Of a stretch of DNA of 64,000 bases, positions 28,501 to 40,521 are shown one piece after another; the first letter of the stretch is position 1, and each line of letters opens with the position of its first letter. The DNA lies in contig NW_003122908.1 of assembly GCF_000003605.2 (NCBI RefSeq), positions 781,336 through 845,335 on the forward strand, in the 5' to 3' direction. The translations under genes were made by a program, and so were the position numbers. This stretch comes from Saccoglossus kowalevskii. Taxonomy: Eukaryota > Hemichordata > Enteropneusta > Harrimaniidae. The notes under the pieces are model-generated. The model was not told the origin of the DNA and ran no database searches. It saw only the letters and a list, made by a program, of their open reading frames with translations.

Positions 28501-31500
28501 ATTGCATTTGCGGTCCGTGAAGACAAATTTACATGAGAAAAAAACGTGGATTTTCTTCAATGTCAAACATTAGACACAAGTGATCGATGCGTTCCGTAAT
28601 AGTTGAATATAAACTCCCTCGTCCTTTTCATTCTGTCTCTCTCCCACTTTGCTCTTTTCACTATTCAGATAGTCTAATGAAGGTATTTACAAGCAAATTT
28701 CATCTGCACTTTGAAATGTACAGACTATTAAAATCATCAGTATTATGAATAGAGTAAACGCTTTCACGTTTAAATAAATGCTTGTTATTGTTGATACGAT
28801 TCATTTGTACACAACTCAAATTGAGCAATAGGGAGAGGAGCTAAACAGTGCGTATGAATGGTTAGCATTTACCAGGGCTACGCAATAGTGTTCTGTAAAA
28901 CCGTTTACATACTTCTCACTGTTAATGAGACCACAGAGGTCAATTCTCAAGCCAATTACAAGATAATTACGTCTTGTAACAAGCACACAAGAACGCATTG
29001 CTCTAATCGAGATAAACGCTAAACGCTAAAAGTAATTGTCTAACTTCCCGTTTCTAATACTTGGGAAATCTCATTGACTAGCCATGACTCACTCAATTTG
29101 AGAAATGAATCCAGAACGTGGCAAAACAGATTTCTACGCATGTTAGTTCAGACATTAACGATAGAGGCGACGTTTGGTAACAACAACTCATCGAAACTTG
29201 CAACTGCCTTAAGGTAAGGTGGAACGCTTATGTACGTTTGGCATGGAATAGCTTTTTTTCATTCAAAATGCAAACCTTCGCTGAAAGACAGATGAAAGAT
29301 GGAAAATGGGATAACAGTAGTAGTTTATTGACAGAGTATTCTGTTTCCGAAAACTGAAGTAACTAAGTCCTTGGGTGGGTACATCGTTTTATGACTAATG
29401 GCTTCAGAATAGCATAGTGTATCCATTTACAATACCATCGTGAGTCTCACATTGGTTTACGGAGTTGTTTAATTCGTAAAAACTTACATTGTATTATCTG
29501 GTTACAAGTCTTTATATAATACCGTTCCGTGGCGGCACATTTAACTTTTAAATGACTGATTAGTTTTGAATTGGATTACAGTCTCACTGGGCATCAACAC
29601 CAAACACGTTTATCGGATATAATTAAATATTGTAAAAATCCTACGTTAAATGTAAACGCTATGTTAAAATGTGACAGGCTTAGTTGTACTTTTCCGATGA
29701 TTGCTTGTTTCATATGCACGCGCAGGCGTGTGATTAGCGGGGTGTTCTGAGCAGCATCTCGGACATAGTGATCCGCGGGCAATGACCTCGAATGATGACC
29801 TCTGTTGAACATTTGAACAGTAATCTTCTTATGTACTCTGATGATATTAAAACAAAAGTTAATAATGACTCTCAGCTTTAAAGCATATATATACCTTTTC
29901 AATGATATCACGTTTCTGGGGTGAAAAGTTCATCTTACGTAGAATACGAAAACGTAGATGGAAGAATTGTTTCTCTCACACAAAAAAGTAGGTTATTTGA
30001 AATTTGTACATGTGTGCAAATCGGTGCGATTTATCGTCAGGAATTCTTCATTTAGTAATATCTTATGTTTTGTATAATAGGTAATTTGTTTTTCTTCTTG
30101 CAAAACAGGAAATTGTTCAATCCTCAAATGGCACCTTTATATTAAGACGTGTTTAAAAAAATCATATTACTTCAAGGTATAGTACAATGCAACAAACTTC
30201 AAATTGTCCGTGATCTAGGAGACCGAAGTTATTTTAAGATATTTAAATTGTTCCTACGTGTACGCGTGTTCTTTTTCTTGGCTTTCTGAGGTTCTTCTCT
30301 GCAAAGCTGCCACGTAGAATTCAACAATGCCGGAGGCATATGTCTGCCTTTTCACGCACGCCTACACGTCCACATAAATTTTCTATTAACTAAATTGTGT
30401 GTGAATATTTGTCACTTATATATCCGTAGAAAATCGAAATATTCTCTTAATTGGGTTTTTTAAGGTAATTCCTTTACATTTCCCAGGAAAAACATGGGAA
30501 ACCGGATCTAACATAGTCCACACATAGATGAATGCTATCTGTTAATCCCTTCACCATCTTTGCGTGTTCTAATATGCCTCATTAGGTCCTAGACAGATAG
30601 ACAGGATAATTAATCTTTCAAGTCGTTTGAAATATAATAATATACTTTGAACGTCTCGGAATTTCACATTATTAAGACCCAATCCGGCACGATTAATGCA
30701 ACTGCGGATTTGATGCGACCTCAATCAGTTATAATAACACACTGATGTCACAGCCGATTTACTTATTACAGTTATTATGACGGCACAGGGCTGATCGCGT
30801 TATATAATTATTTGAGTTTCAAATGAGGTATATTTGTTTATTCCCTTAGTTAAGATGTCGATTGGAAATATTTAGCGAGCCGGAGTCTATGCAAATTGGT
30901 TAACATGATCGGGTAAACTAGTTCAAAATCAGTTGCTAATATATTTTATCAAATACTTGATTAAATATTTCACAGTGCGCTATGAAGTAGCCCATTCACA
31001 TGCTTCTAAATGTGTTTGATTTGATGTTATACACCGTAGTATAACTAACACGAATGTTTACTCCGTATGTCGAATACCTTAATTATTTCATTTATATGTT
31101 ATGGCATATATTACCATGGTTTGGCGTAATTGAACAGTACCATTGTGACATTTCTTCAGGTGAAATGAATGGCACATGTAAAAGTCAAAACATATGTAAC
31201 ACGCGAGTTATGTATTAGCTGATTTGATATTGATTAGTTAATGTAAAACCGTATGGTGGAAGCCATTCACTGCTTTCTAATAATTGATTATAGTTCTTCC
31301 GTCTACCTGTCACATGTCATTGTGGCGGTGGCGTATGGTTACTTGAATACGAACACAATGTATTCACCGCTCATCTTTGAAAATTCATTCACGTGTATCT
31401 GTCAGCGTGATGACATTTTATCGAATATTTTGTTGCGGTTGACTCTTTACACTATCCTTAACGAAGCAGGCATCTTGTCGGCGAAAGACTGTGATATATG

Positions 31501-34241
31501 ATCGGCGCAACACACTTTATAATATTAACCTCGGGGATATTATCCTCACGCACGTTCCGTTAATGTAAAGATGTTACGTTTCAGCATCCATCGCTGGGAG
31601 CGTCTTTCGTGTAATAATAGCAGTGGGGAGTGGAGTAGACCAAACTGATAGTTAGCGCTCTGCTTTAGGTAGGCTGTGAGTGGTGTAAATTGTTGGGGCA
31701 CTGTTGAATAAGCTAGTTCATTCATTAAACATTTAGCAGTTACGCAGTAGGGCTTGTACTTAGCCCTGACTAACAACCCACTCATTAAGAAAACGTCAGG
31801 TGTCGTTTCTACACTTATTTCATGCCAGCTCCCGTGGCGCTGTTACGAGATTGTGTTTGTCACCGGCAATTAGGAGCATACAGTACTACTGACAGTCTTC
31901 CACAGGTCTGTCCCAATCTATTTAAAATTCAGCATGTTTCGGAGTGTTTTTAAATTTAAGTTTGTGACAATTAATATGCCCTTGTGTGAATGTCACTAAG
32001 TAATGGACGATCCACGGTCCAGTTTATTACGTAATGCTGTATTTTTCACAGTATTTACATGGATGCACAGCCAATGTTAAAACACGTTACACTTGTATGT
32101 TGTTGTGGACCGTTGTTAAAGATTATTGGAATTAAATTCAATAATGATATAATTCAATTCACGTTTGGAATATATATATGTATATATATACATATACATA
32201 TAATTGCTTTATTTTTCAATTATCACAGCCTGCATAACCTCGTTTTGGGTTCAATTGAGGTCATTATGTGGAATCCGCATACGAAGTAAATATAAATGGG
32301 TTGCTATGACATATGTTCTGTTTTGTCACCATAACGTGGCAGCGATGTACATCAATCTTCATCACCAGCTTCCATCAATAAATCTATTTTGTAGGATAGT
32401 AAGATGCCACTATTGATTGGAATACAGAGATAGGAGACATTGATTGTATGTATTGCTTTTGACAGCCACTTAGTCGACTATAATACCTCGCATATCGGTA
32501 TACAGTGCATGAAAAACATTTAATACTCCCCCGCGGAAAAATCATAAATCTTGTGGATATTCCAGATTTGGGGAGCGATAAACGTTAAATTTGATTTAAT
32601 TGAATACAAACATCTGTGTTATAATGACACTACCTATAGATGGTGATAAACCTTTAATATATTATTGCCTCAATAATCACAATAATACTCAAATGCATTT
32701 CTTATCGTATATCATAACAGGACTACAACTGAAAATAATGTCACTTTCATTAATTGAATACTTATATATATACCGCAAGTAGGAAGTACACTAGCATTGA
32801 ATATTGAATTTTCTTTCCACGGCTATTGTGAAAACCGATATACAGTAAGACACTACACATAGCCGAACATGAACTTGAATACTGTACACCATTTACCAAA
32901 AACATAGTGCAATCGATACCCATTGATCCATATTGCACGTTGAGAATTGTTAAGGCAGAGAATACACTATCTATTAATAAATTCTATCGAATTACTCGAG
33001 TCGTTGACAGTGTCAAGGCGTCATTCACCAATTTCGTTTTAGTATGTTGGGCTAGTGTACATGCAATACTGACTATATCTGTCATCACATATTTATTATG
33101 AATGATATAATGTAGAATGATTGCATGTGTAGTACAACAAATACTAAATATGACAGTTAAGTTGAAAACTATTAAAATTTGCCCGGAATTATCACACCAA
33201 TATTTGTACGATAAATACAGGTTGGAATAGTTACAATGCATCACCATTGGCTGGGAAGTATACTGCCGTTATTATTGACGTGTGTATATAATTCCTCGAG
33301 TTGTAGGGGGTCATCAGTGTATGATTCGTTTGTGCTTTATAATACAAAAGAAAATGCATTTATACTGATGCAGCATGTGTTCTTACCGGTACATGGACCT
33401 TCATTATTTTCTCAACGGGGCGTATTTGGAGAATATATTCCAGAACAGAACGTAGTTCATAAAAATCGAGTTAATTGATGTAAACAGTGTGAGCGAGAGA
33501 GGCTGGTAAAAAAAGCTAGAGATCAAGAGACATAAATTCACAGTCAATTACCAAATCATTACGTGTAAGTCTTTGACAGCTCCACCGTGTCTTAAGGCTG
33601 CCGACGAATTAGTAAAAGCCAAAGAAAGAAAAAAAGAGAAATGTTCAATATGTGTGTAACCTCCGAGGAGAATTTAGGGAGGTAGTAACAGATGTAAAAA
33701 ATCTCACATTTGAAGATATACCTATCAGGTGAACACGCTTTTAAACATGCTGTGCGTTTTAGTAATTGTATAAATGCTACACGACAATACTTTCATGCTT
33801 GTGTTTACATTGTGAAATGCGGACATGTAAACATATAAAACATGCATTATATGATTTGTACATTTACAGCGTTTTAGAGATCCCAGACCAACACGATTCT
33901 AATATAGAAAATATCTAGGAATGTTCAGTAACTCTAATTAATAATTACAGGCACATGAGAAACGTATAAACACACAACAAGCACGGCAAATGCGTCACGC
34001 CACTATAACCAGCAGCTTCCAGTTACGCTATAAATCACTGAATATAGCTTTCGACAGGAAAAGCATATTTACCTCAAATTATGACTTGATTGATGAATTA
34101 TGAGTAATTGATGAATTATACTTTCAGCACGACTTGCTAACATTTACTTGCAAATAGTTGGATTATTCGAGATTTTATTGAACAAGGAGTGACCCTAATC
34201 GATGGCACGTGCTAATTCAATGCTCCAAAGATTCTTGTGTC
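22572..34241. other. No gene recognised
   Basis: AT-rich non-coding DNA. A minus-strand frame at 22910-23365 is open for about 150 codons except for one TAA at 23063, and another at about 23690-23940 is open except for one TGA. Neither resembles a known protein. A palindrome CACGTCGACGTG lies at 24688-24699 and a C10 run near 27267. Otherwise only the 47-bp duplication is seen. Confidence 0.5.
25992..26085. repeat. Tandem duplication of 47 bp
   Basis: The unit beginning ACTTTTAAAAGTCTG and ending CATATAACG occurs at 25992-26038 and 26039-26085. The two copies differ by one base (A to T in the T-rich middle). It is a recent local duplication. Confidence 0.93.

Positions 34242-34317
<76 letters not shown>
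34242..34317. repeat. (AAT)n microsatellite, about 25 copies
   Basis: An uninterrupted 76-bp AAT array, bounded by GTC on the left and an AT-rich stretch on the right. Confidence 0.98.
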
Positions 34318-34888
34318 TTAATATATAATTTATTAATACAATTAATACTGATTAAAAAGATTATAAAATGTGTTCATGTTTACGAATGTACCAAAGAGTA
34401 ATGAAATACTATACACAAATTAAATATTCTGTAATATTGCAACTGATTTTTTTTCTAAATATGATACATATGAATAGCGAGGACTGTAATTCTGTTTTAG
34501 AAAAGGACTAACGTCAGGTCTGAGGTATGGTCATGTACGTCTCATCAATAATAGTATAATTGTCTAATCAATCGTAACAATCTTATAGTATAATGATCAA
34601 TAGTCAAAGTTATATTTCTTTCGGGTTTATATTACTTTCAGTTTTAAAAATAGACATTCAAAATTGGAAAACGACAAATAAGAAAAACATCAATCTACCA
34701 AATAGAAGTTTGAATGTTTCAATCAATAGTCTAAATTTCAGTCTTCTTAGTATTCATATCGAGGCTCTGTTTATTGTGCGTCGTAGTGGTATTTGCCGTT
34801 AATACCGTACATAGAAACATCGACTCTTATTTAAAATACGACAGACTGCTCATGAATTCTCCGAGATTGAATGTACAGTGTACCATTA

Positions 34889-35275
34889 TTAATTTTCCAA
34901 ACCGCGTTGACGATGATGTAAATATTGTGATGCATTTTGCCCTTTTTTAACGGAATGTTTAAACAAAGTGTGTGAACATGAATCCGTGACTACGATACTG
35001 CCGCGTGTGATAATTGGCGTGCACTCGTAGATGCTGGCAGTCAACTCAAATACTGTTAGAGGCCACTTCGACGCTGCGTCTGGTAATTGGCAGAATAACT
35101 TAGTTGCGTGCGCTATAAACCATCTGCAATTCTTGCAACACAAAGCTAAAGTGAATAAAAGTCGCACCGAGCCAAATCTGAACGGAAAACATTTATACAA
35201 CTCCTCGTAAATGTTACAGATTGATTTACTTAAGTACTGAAACCGTGTTTGTTTAAAAAAAAAACGTTCACACAA
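34889..35275 (-). pseudogene. Possible relic of a DDE transposase (ISXO2/Merlin-like), doubtful
   Basis: A minus-strand frame open for about 128 codons, without an ATG at its head. It contains LPDAAS and, some 25 residues on, TPIITRGSIVVTDS. The second block resembles the IIxxHVxPGSTIxSD segment around the second catalytic Asp of ISXO2/Merlin-type transposases. No first Asp block, no following NHSxNFVDP block and no terminal inverted repeats were found. A random open frame of this length is not very rare in 64 kb, so the similarity may be accidental. Confidence 0.2.
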
Positions 35276-37784
35276 TGACCATCCAACACGTTTGAGTTAT
35301 CGCTTTTACCGTCAAGGAATAGTGGAATTAGTAAACTCTCTAAATATGTTTATAGTTACTTGTAGGCATTTGAGTGTTGGAAAGATGGCGAATACTATAT
35401 ATTTTATGCCATGTATTGAAATGTCCACTAAGTTAGTGGAATATCGTTATCGTAATGGAGCAGCATTAAACGTTAACTCGATAAAAGCATTGCGTGTTTG
35501 AAAAAGGCGATTAATAGGTCTTGTGATTTATATGTTTATATTCTAGTCACGAGCGTAGTACGTAATGTTATTTATTTCCCGAGCTTCAGTTTGTTATTCA
35601 ATCGTAATGGCGTTTTCCTGATTACAGTACATGGGATATAATGATTGGGAAATGTTAGTTCTTTTGTGAAAGGGTTTTTTGCAAGAAATATTTCATTTCC
35701 CGGTCGCAGCTGCCGATATTACTTGATGTAAAAGAATTTGACAACATGGAGTATTTTCGTATCTTGGTTTTTAATCAGGTGCATTTAGAGTTCAAGTCGT
35801 GAATACAAATTAGCATGATATCCTCAAAATTGCACTGTGCTATTAAAATGCACATATAACATTTATTGTTCGTTTTGCATATTGATTTTCAAGTGTGTGG
35901 TTTTAGAGTTTTTTTTTTCGGAAATTTACTATTGACGCCTCCTCTAAAAATTAATTCATAGCTATCTAGCATAATCGAAGGCCCAGCAGTCTCCCAGAGT
36001 GGATGCGATTTACGGGGAAAGTACATGAGATTGTATTCTGATAATATTACCTTGCGTCAAATTGTAAATTACTGTATTAAGTATGTGATTCGCAAAATAT
36101 GATAACACAAATGTACGCTTCTGAATATAAATAATACAGTAATTGTAAAAGCTCTATTATTCGTTACAATACGACCGATTTTACTCGCTTTTTTTCTCGC
36201 TCTCTCCAGAGAGTAAACCACTTTAATCACATCCGTTTTGCAAGCAGCTTGATTTGATCGACGCTAACGTGCCTACAATCAATAATCAATATCGCAGCGA
36301 TGATTGGCGGGAATGGAGTCACGTGACATACATGTAAATGATTCCCATTAATAAATAATGCTTCATTCAATCTGGAACACTCTTCATCATTTGCATGACT
36401 GCTTCGGTTGCATAAATATTCGACTGCACTAGTTGTATAAGTAGCAATTCCCCGCAATACGTCCAAACCAGGTGACGCCCAATGACCGAAAGTAACCCGT
36501 ACGTGTTTGGTCATCTGAGTAAGGATCAACAGAGTGAAATTGTCACATTGAAAAAGACGTTAATTGCAAATGGGCCTTACGTCGCATTTTTTTTTCTTAG
36601 CCAGTTGTCTCAATCATGCTAATGATACCCCGTTGTTGTCATTGTGTATCTCCTTGGGATGGGTAATACAGGGTAGTGCATAAGCTTGATATGGCGACAC
36701 TAGGGATGGATTGTATTGCATAGTCAAACCTCGTAAACTCATTTAAATGTTTTCTAATGAGTCAACAATACTGTCCTTACTCTAAGTGGTATAAATCAGA
36801 TGTAGATATTGAAACATTACATTGACAGTTCTACTCCCTATAAGTATATAGTGATTATATACAGCTGCAATTACCTTAATAAGAACAGAGCGGTTACAAA
36901 ATTTTACTACACTGAAGATAAAATTATCAGTATGCTGGAATTTTTGTATTGACAACATTTGTCGAGTTGGGAAGATTTCCGATGGGAACAAATTGTTCTA
37001 CTTTGCTGGCTGAATTATTCCTTCATTCGTATAAAGTCAAATTTCTACAGAAATTGGTAAAAAAAACAATGATACAAAGGAATCCCTCATTTATGTTGAC
37101 GAATTTCTTTCCATCAGCAATCCCAAATTTAATGAATATATTCCAATGATAGATTAAGGAGACTACAAAATCGGTTCATTTATGCTTATATAATGTGCTT
37201 TGAATTTGACTTTGAGGGCCAGCTTTCTGTCTGATGACAAGAGAGATGGTTGTCAGTCATTTGTTTTGTGTTTAACGAATTGTGGGTGGGTATGTTATTT
37301 CCACTTACTTAAGTGTCTGAAATGCCGCTACGGTGTGTATTCATCAACACTTGACGTGTACATGCAATGCATTGCATGAAATGACACACATTCATTTGTA
37401 ATGACGAAGAAATTATTACGTCACTTCTCAGGCTCACGCAATCGCGAACAAATAACTATATTAAGTGCTAAATACGTAAAATAATGGGTTATTTAATCGA
37501 TGTGGGGGATTTAACATGTTATCGCAAGAACCGGGAATTGTCAAATCTATCGACCGTCAGGAGAACTGAGATTATTGCACCGGTAATATCCCTAGCAATA
37601 TCCCTAGTAGACTGGTCATTAATCAATTGTCATCGACTAGCAATAACCGACCGCTCATTATGGCCTGTTATATTAAATGTAGAACATTTGACACAATCAA
37701 TTTAGAAAACACAACATTGGTACGATCCGAGCACGATTCATTGCAGCAGACAAACTACACTTGTGATCTACATCTTGATCATGA

Positions 37785-37792
37785 TGACGTCA
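37785..37792. promoter_or_regulatory. Palindromic CRE site TGACGTCA, 1.2 kb upstream of the receptor
   Basis: A perfect 8-bp cAMP-response-element palindrome, the binding site of CREB/ATF bZIP factors. It is the closest of five such sites in the window to the receptor gene. Whether it acts on that gene is inference. Confidence 0.25.
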
Positions 37793-38799
37793 TTGCTAAG
37801 ATTAAAAAAATAGTTCTATGCGTATTATACAACGTATCTATGAGCCCATTGGTGTACGCACACATTGTGTTTGCCGGTCACGTGAGCGCATATATATATC
37901 ACAGCGCCAAATGACATTACCTTATCCCAAAAGTGGGTCATCGTCTTGCTTGGATCCATTTCTACCTAACCATATGTGTGTTTGATTACCCCAGGTCATG
38001 TCTTATTGGCACATCCAATGAAAAGGTTAGGGTTAACGGATGATTGAGATTATGTCGGAATAACATTTATACAAATGACAACGAATTGAAAGCGAAGGGC
38101 GAACAAGTACATCCATATTATTCCAGGTTCTTAAAATGTTGATGCTTTAAGATGTAACTCATTTTGACTACTCATTCGTGTGTGTGGCAATGTGCGTAGT
38201 AAATGAAATCGGGGCCGCTGTACTTTTGTAATATCATAATACTGTTCATAATATAATACTGATCATAATACTAATCATAATATGCCTTTATTCAAATGTT
38301 TTTTTCGACCATCAAATGTTCTTCTTGGAAATAACAATTAATTACGGCTTTTCACCCTTATACTCATTTTATTTTTCAGATTCTAAAATAGATGCTATCT
38401 TGGTGCTTCAAAAGTAACACTGCGTACACTCTCTGAATAGACTATACAAGACGCTGCAATCTTCGTGTGTAATTTGTAAGCTGTACTCTCCGTAGCACTA
38501 TGACTGAAAAAACGATGCTCTCAATACTTGGTCTTCTCACTATGTACATTCGTCATGTTTAAAATAGCAGAGTTTACCCCATCTTACTAAGTTCGCTGGG
38601 TTCGGTGAGCATAATATCGGCTAACAGCACATTCGGTACGATGAGCGATGTGTGAAAGAGGTAAAGTGTATGTGCCATCAAGGGATAACTACTCTTGCGT
38701 GTGTCTGTGTGTTTTTTGACAACCTACTTGTTAATTGCAACTGACTTTTCAACTAAGCCTTGTGGATACTCCCTCAACCTCTCCTGCGTGACATGAGCC

Positions 38800-38986
38800 A
38801 ATTGGAATGTATTGCGAATAGTATAGGCTGCGATCGTTCGTTCGTTCCGCCGATTATTCCTCTTTGAAAGCTGCTGCGCCTGATTCGTTATTGGAGACTC
38901 GTCAGTTTTTCGACGTTTGAGCCGATTGCGTGACAGTGTGATTTTTTGTGTTTACCATTATTAAGTGAGTAGGAAGAGTAGCGAAG
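38800..38986 (+). promoter_or_regulatory. Putative 5' leader / proximal promoter of the receptor gene
   Basis: The stretch just before the receptor start is richer in G+C and CpG than the surrounding DNA and contains short CGTT repeats near 38833-38847. No clear TATA box is seen at a sensible distance. All short upstream ATGs and the stop at 38966 are compatible with an untranslated leader. A GTGAGT at 38965-38970 matches a splice-donor consensus but has no evident partner acceptor before the start codon. The transcription start cannot be placed from sequence alone. Confidence 0.3.
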
Positions 38987-40288
38987 ATGGCATCGGTATT
39001 CAACGATATCGTGCTGAACATTACATGGAAAGATGATATCAATGGATATTTTAGCAACCAGAGCTTAAACAATACAGATATCGCCACTGACATAGCATCT
39101 ATCTGGACGCCAAGCGTCATCCAGCGTGTAGTCACTATTTGTGTGATAATGCTGCTCACTATCGTAGGCAACTCTTTAATTATCACTGTCTTGTCGTGTA
39201 CTAAAGGCACGCGCAGAAGTAGCCGGGTTAATATTTTCATCCTCAACCTTGCTGTCGGCGATCTATTTGTGTGCTTTGTTACCATGGCAACAGAAATTTT
39301 GTTCGTTGCCTTCGGTGAGTGGGTGTTCGGCGAGGTAATGTGCAAGCTGATCGTCTATGGCCAAATAGTGACGCTGGCGAGTACCACTTTCATTCTCACC
39401 GTCATGAGTTTTGATCGTTTCCAGGCGATCTGTAGACCACTGAGCTTCAGTGGGTCACTTTCACGTGCCAAAAAAATGCTGATTGGTGCCTGGATCATGG
39501 CTTTTATATTCGCTCTGCCACAGCTATTTATTTTTGTCTTAGTTGAAAAATCTCAGGACGACGGCGACGTGAGGTATTATTGCAAGAGCAACGGCTACAC
39601 CGCGGAGTGGCAGAGAAAAGTGTACTTCACCTGGATGACTTGCTACATACTGGTCATCCCTGCAAGCATCGTGTCATACTGTTACATACGAATTGTATTT
39701 GTTGTGTGTTCACAGGGAAAAGACAGTGTAGTCAGTAGTAAGCGTTCTTTCAGGGGGAAACATCGTACAAAGGTGACGGATAATTTTGCTAAATCACGCC
39801 ACGTCGACATGAAAAAAATTGAACGCAGCAAGATCAAAACAATTAAAATGACCCTTTGTATTATCCTCGCGTTCGTCACGTGCTGGAGTCCTTATTTTAT
39901 CGTTACCTTGCAGCAAATATACGGCAACGCGGAGGATATCCCCGAAGTCTCGTTCGTGATCGCCGAGACCATGGCACTGGCTAATAGTGCAATCAATCCC
40001 ATCCTTTACGGCTGTTTCAATTTGAAGATACAGCGAACAGTGATTACAATGTGCTGTCCTGGAAGGATTAAGTACAAGAATACGCTACGCAGCGGTTTTA
40101 CAACCACTGAGCAGTCGTATATGTCCGAAGACGGTCACTCTAGAAGGGTGAATCTGAGAGGAAGTGACGTCCAGGAGTTAAGCGCTGGCTACACGCCAGT
40201 TAGAACCTCGCCGGCCATGGGAGCACGCGGGGGTTTTCCGAAAACAAAATCCGTCGAGCATGTTGACTATCGCGTATCGTGTATGTGA
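38987..40288 (+). CDS. Rhodopsin-family neuropeptide GPCR, NPS/CCAP/vasopressin-receptor-like, intronless
   Basis: A complete seven-transmembrane receptor of 433 residues lies in one uninterrupted exon. The ATG has a good animal start context (A at -3, G at +4) and an in-frame TGA lies 18 bases upstream (38966-38968). The N-terminus has three N-glycosylation sequons (N11, N24, N28). Membrane helices lie near 47-71, 83-106, 119-143, 163-185, 213-238, 285-308 and 320-343. Class A landmarks are all present: N62, D92, C119-C199 disulfide pair, D143-R144-F145 (a DRF form of DRY), W169, P225, Y233, C299-W-S-P302 and N337-P-I-L-Y341. Gln126 falls at position 3.32, as in vasopressin and neuropeptide S receptors. 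The FSGS after helix 3, WSPYF in helix 6 and NSAINP in helix 7 point to the NPS/CCAP group; this subfamily call is from memory of the families. Lys282 sits where some receptors carry the ionic-lock Glu. The basic third loop, C356-C357 (possible palmitoylation) and a 90-residue Ser/Thr/Arg-rich tail complete it. A vasotocin-type receptor is the main alternative. Confidence 0.97.
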   Translation: MASVFNDIVLNITWKDDINGYFSNQSLNNTDIATDIASIWTPSVIQRVVTICVIMLLTIVGNSLIITVLSCTKGTRRSSRVNIFILNLAVGDLFVCFVTMATEILFVAFGEWVFGEVMCKLIVYGQIVTLASTTFILTVMSFDRFQAICRPLSFSGSLSRAKKMLIGAWIMAFIFALPQLFIFVLVEKSQDDGDVRYYCKSNGYTAEWQRKVYFTWMTCYILVIPASIVSYCYIRIVFVVCSQGKDSVVSSKRSFRGKHRTKVTDNFAKSRHVDMKKIERSKIKTIKMTLCIILAFVTCWSPYFIVTLQQIYGNAEDIPEVSFVIAETMALANSAINPILYGCFNLKIQRTVITMCCPGRIKYKNTLRSGFTTTEQSYMSEDGHSRRVNLRGSDVQELSAGYTPVRTSPAMGARGGFPKTKSVEHVDYRVSCM

Positions 40289-40515
40289 CAGTCTCTGTTG
40301 CGCTATGGTTATGGCTGAAATACGTCGATTTATCCGCTGTAAATCAGCTTTTTTGTAATTTATTGAAATGTTGATACTTTTACGGTCACGTTCTGACTTC
40401 GCATTCCTGTGTGTCCCTATAGGCGTAGTAGTTTGGAGAGGGGTCGGTGTTCTTTTGTGTCACCATTTCACGTCTTATGTCTTTATTCAAGTTCTTCTGA
40501 AATACAATTTTGAAT

Positions 40516-40521
40516 ATTAAA
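40516..40521 (+). promoter_or_regulatory. Candidate polyadenylation signal (ATTAAA)
   Basis: An ATTAAA hexamer, the commonest variant of AATAAA, lies about 230 bases after the receptor stop codon and is followed by a T-rich stretch. It is the first reasonable poly(A) signal downstream. Chance occurrence is easy in such AT-rich DNA. Confidence 0.35.

Larger units (their letters stand above)
34318..38799. other. Upstream flank of the receptor gene, no other gene recognised
   Basis: About 4.5 kb of AT-rich DNA holding the doubtful transposase relic and one CRE palindrome at 37785. An imperfect array of TCATAATACT-like units occurs at about 38232-38284. Regulatory sequence for the receptor may lie here but cannot be picked out by eye. 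Confidence 0.5.

Noticed and set aside
32169-32205. TATATATG/CATATATA palindromic stretch as a cruciform or promoter
   Set aside because: It is simple TA/CA repeat sequence, common throughout this AT-rich window.
38965-38970. GTGAGT just before the receptor ATG as a 5'-UTR splice donor
   Set aside because: The coding sequence starts 16 bases later in the same exon, and a donor here would splice out the start codon. It is most likely a chance match.
38902-39345. 147-codon open frame antisense to the receptor start
   Set aside because: It overlaps the receptor on the opposite strand, and its openness follows from the receptor's codon use.
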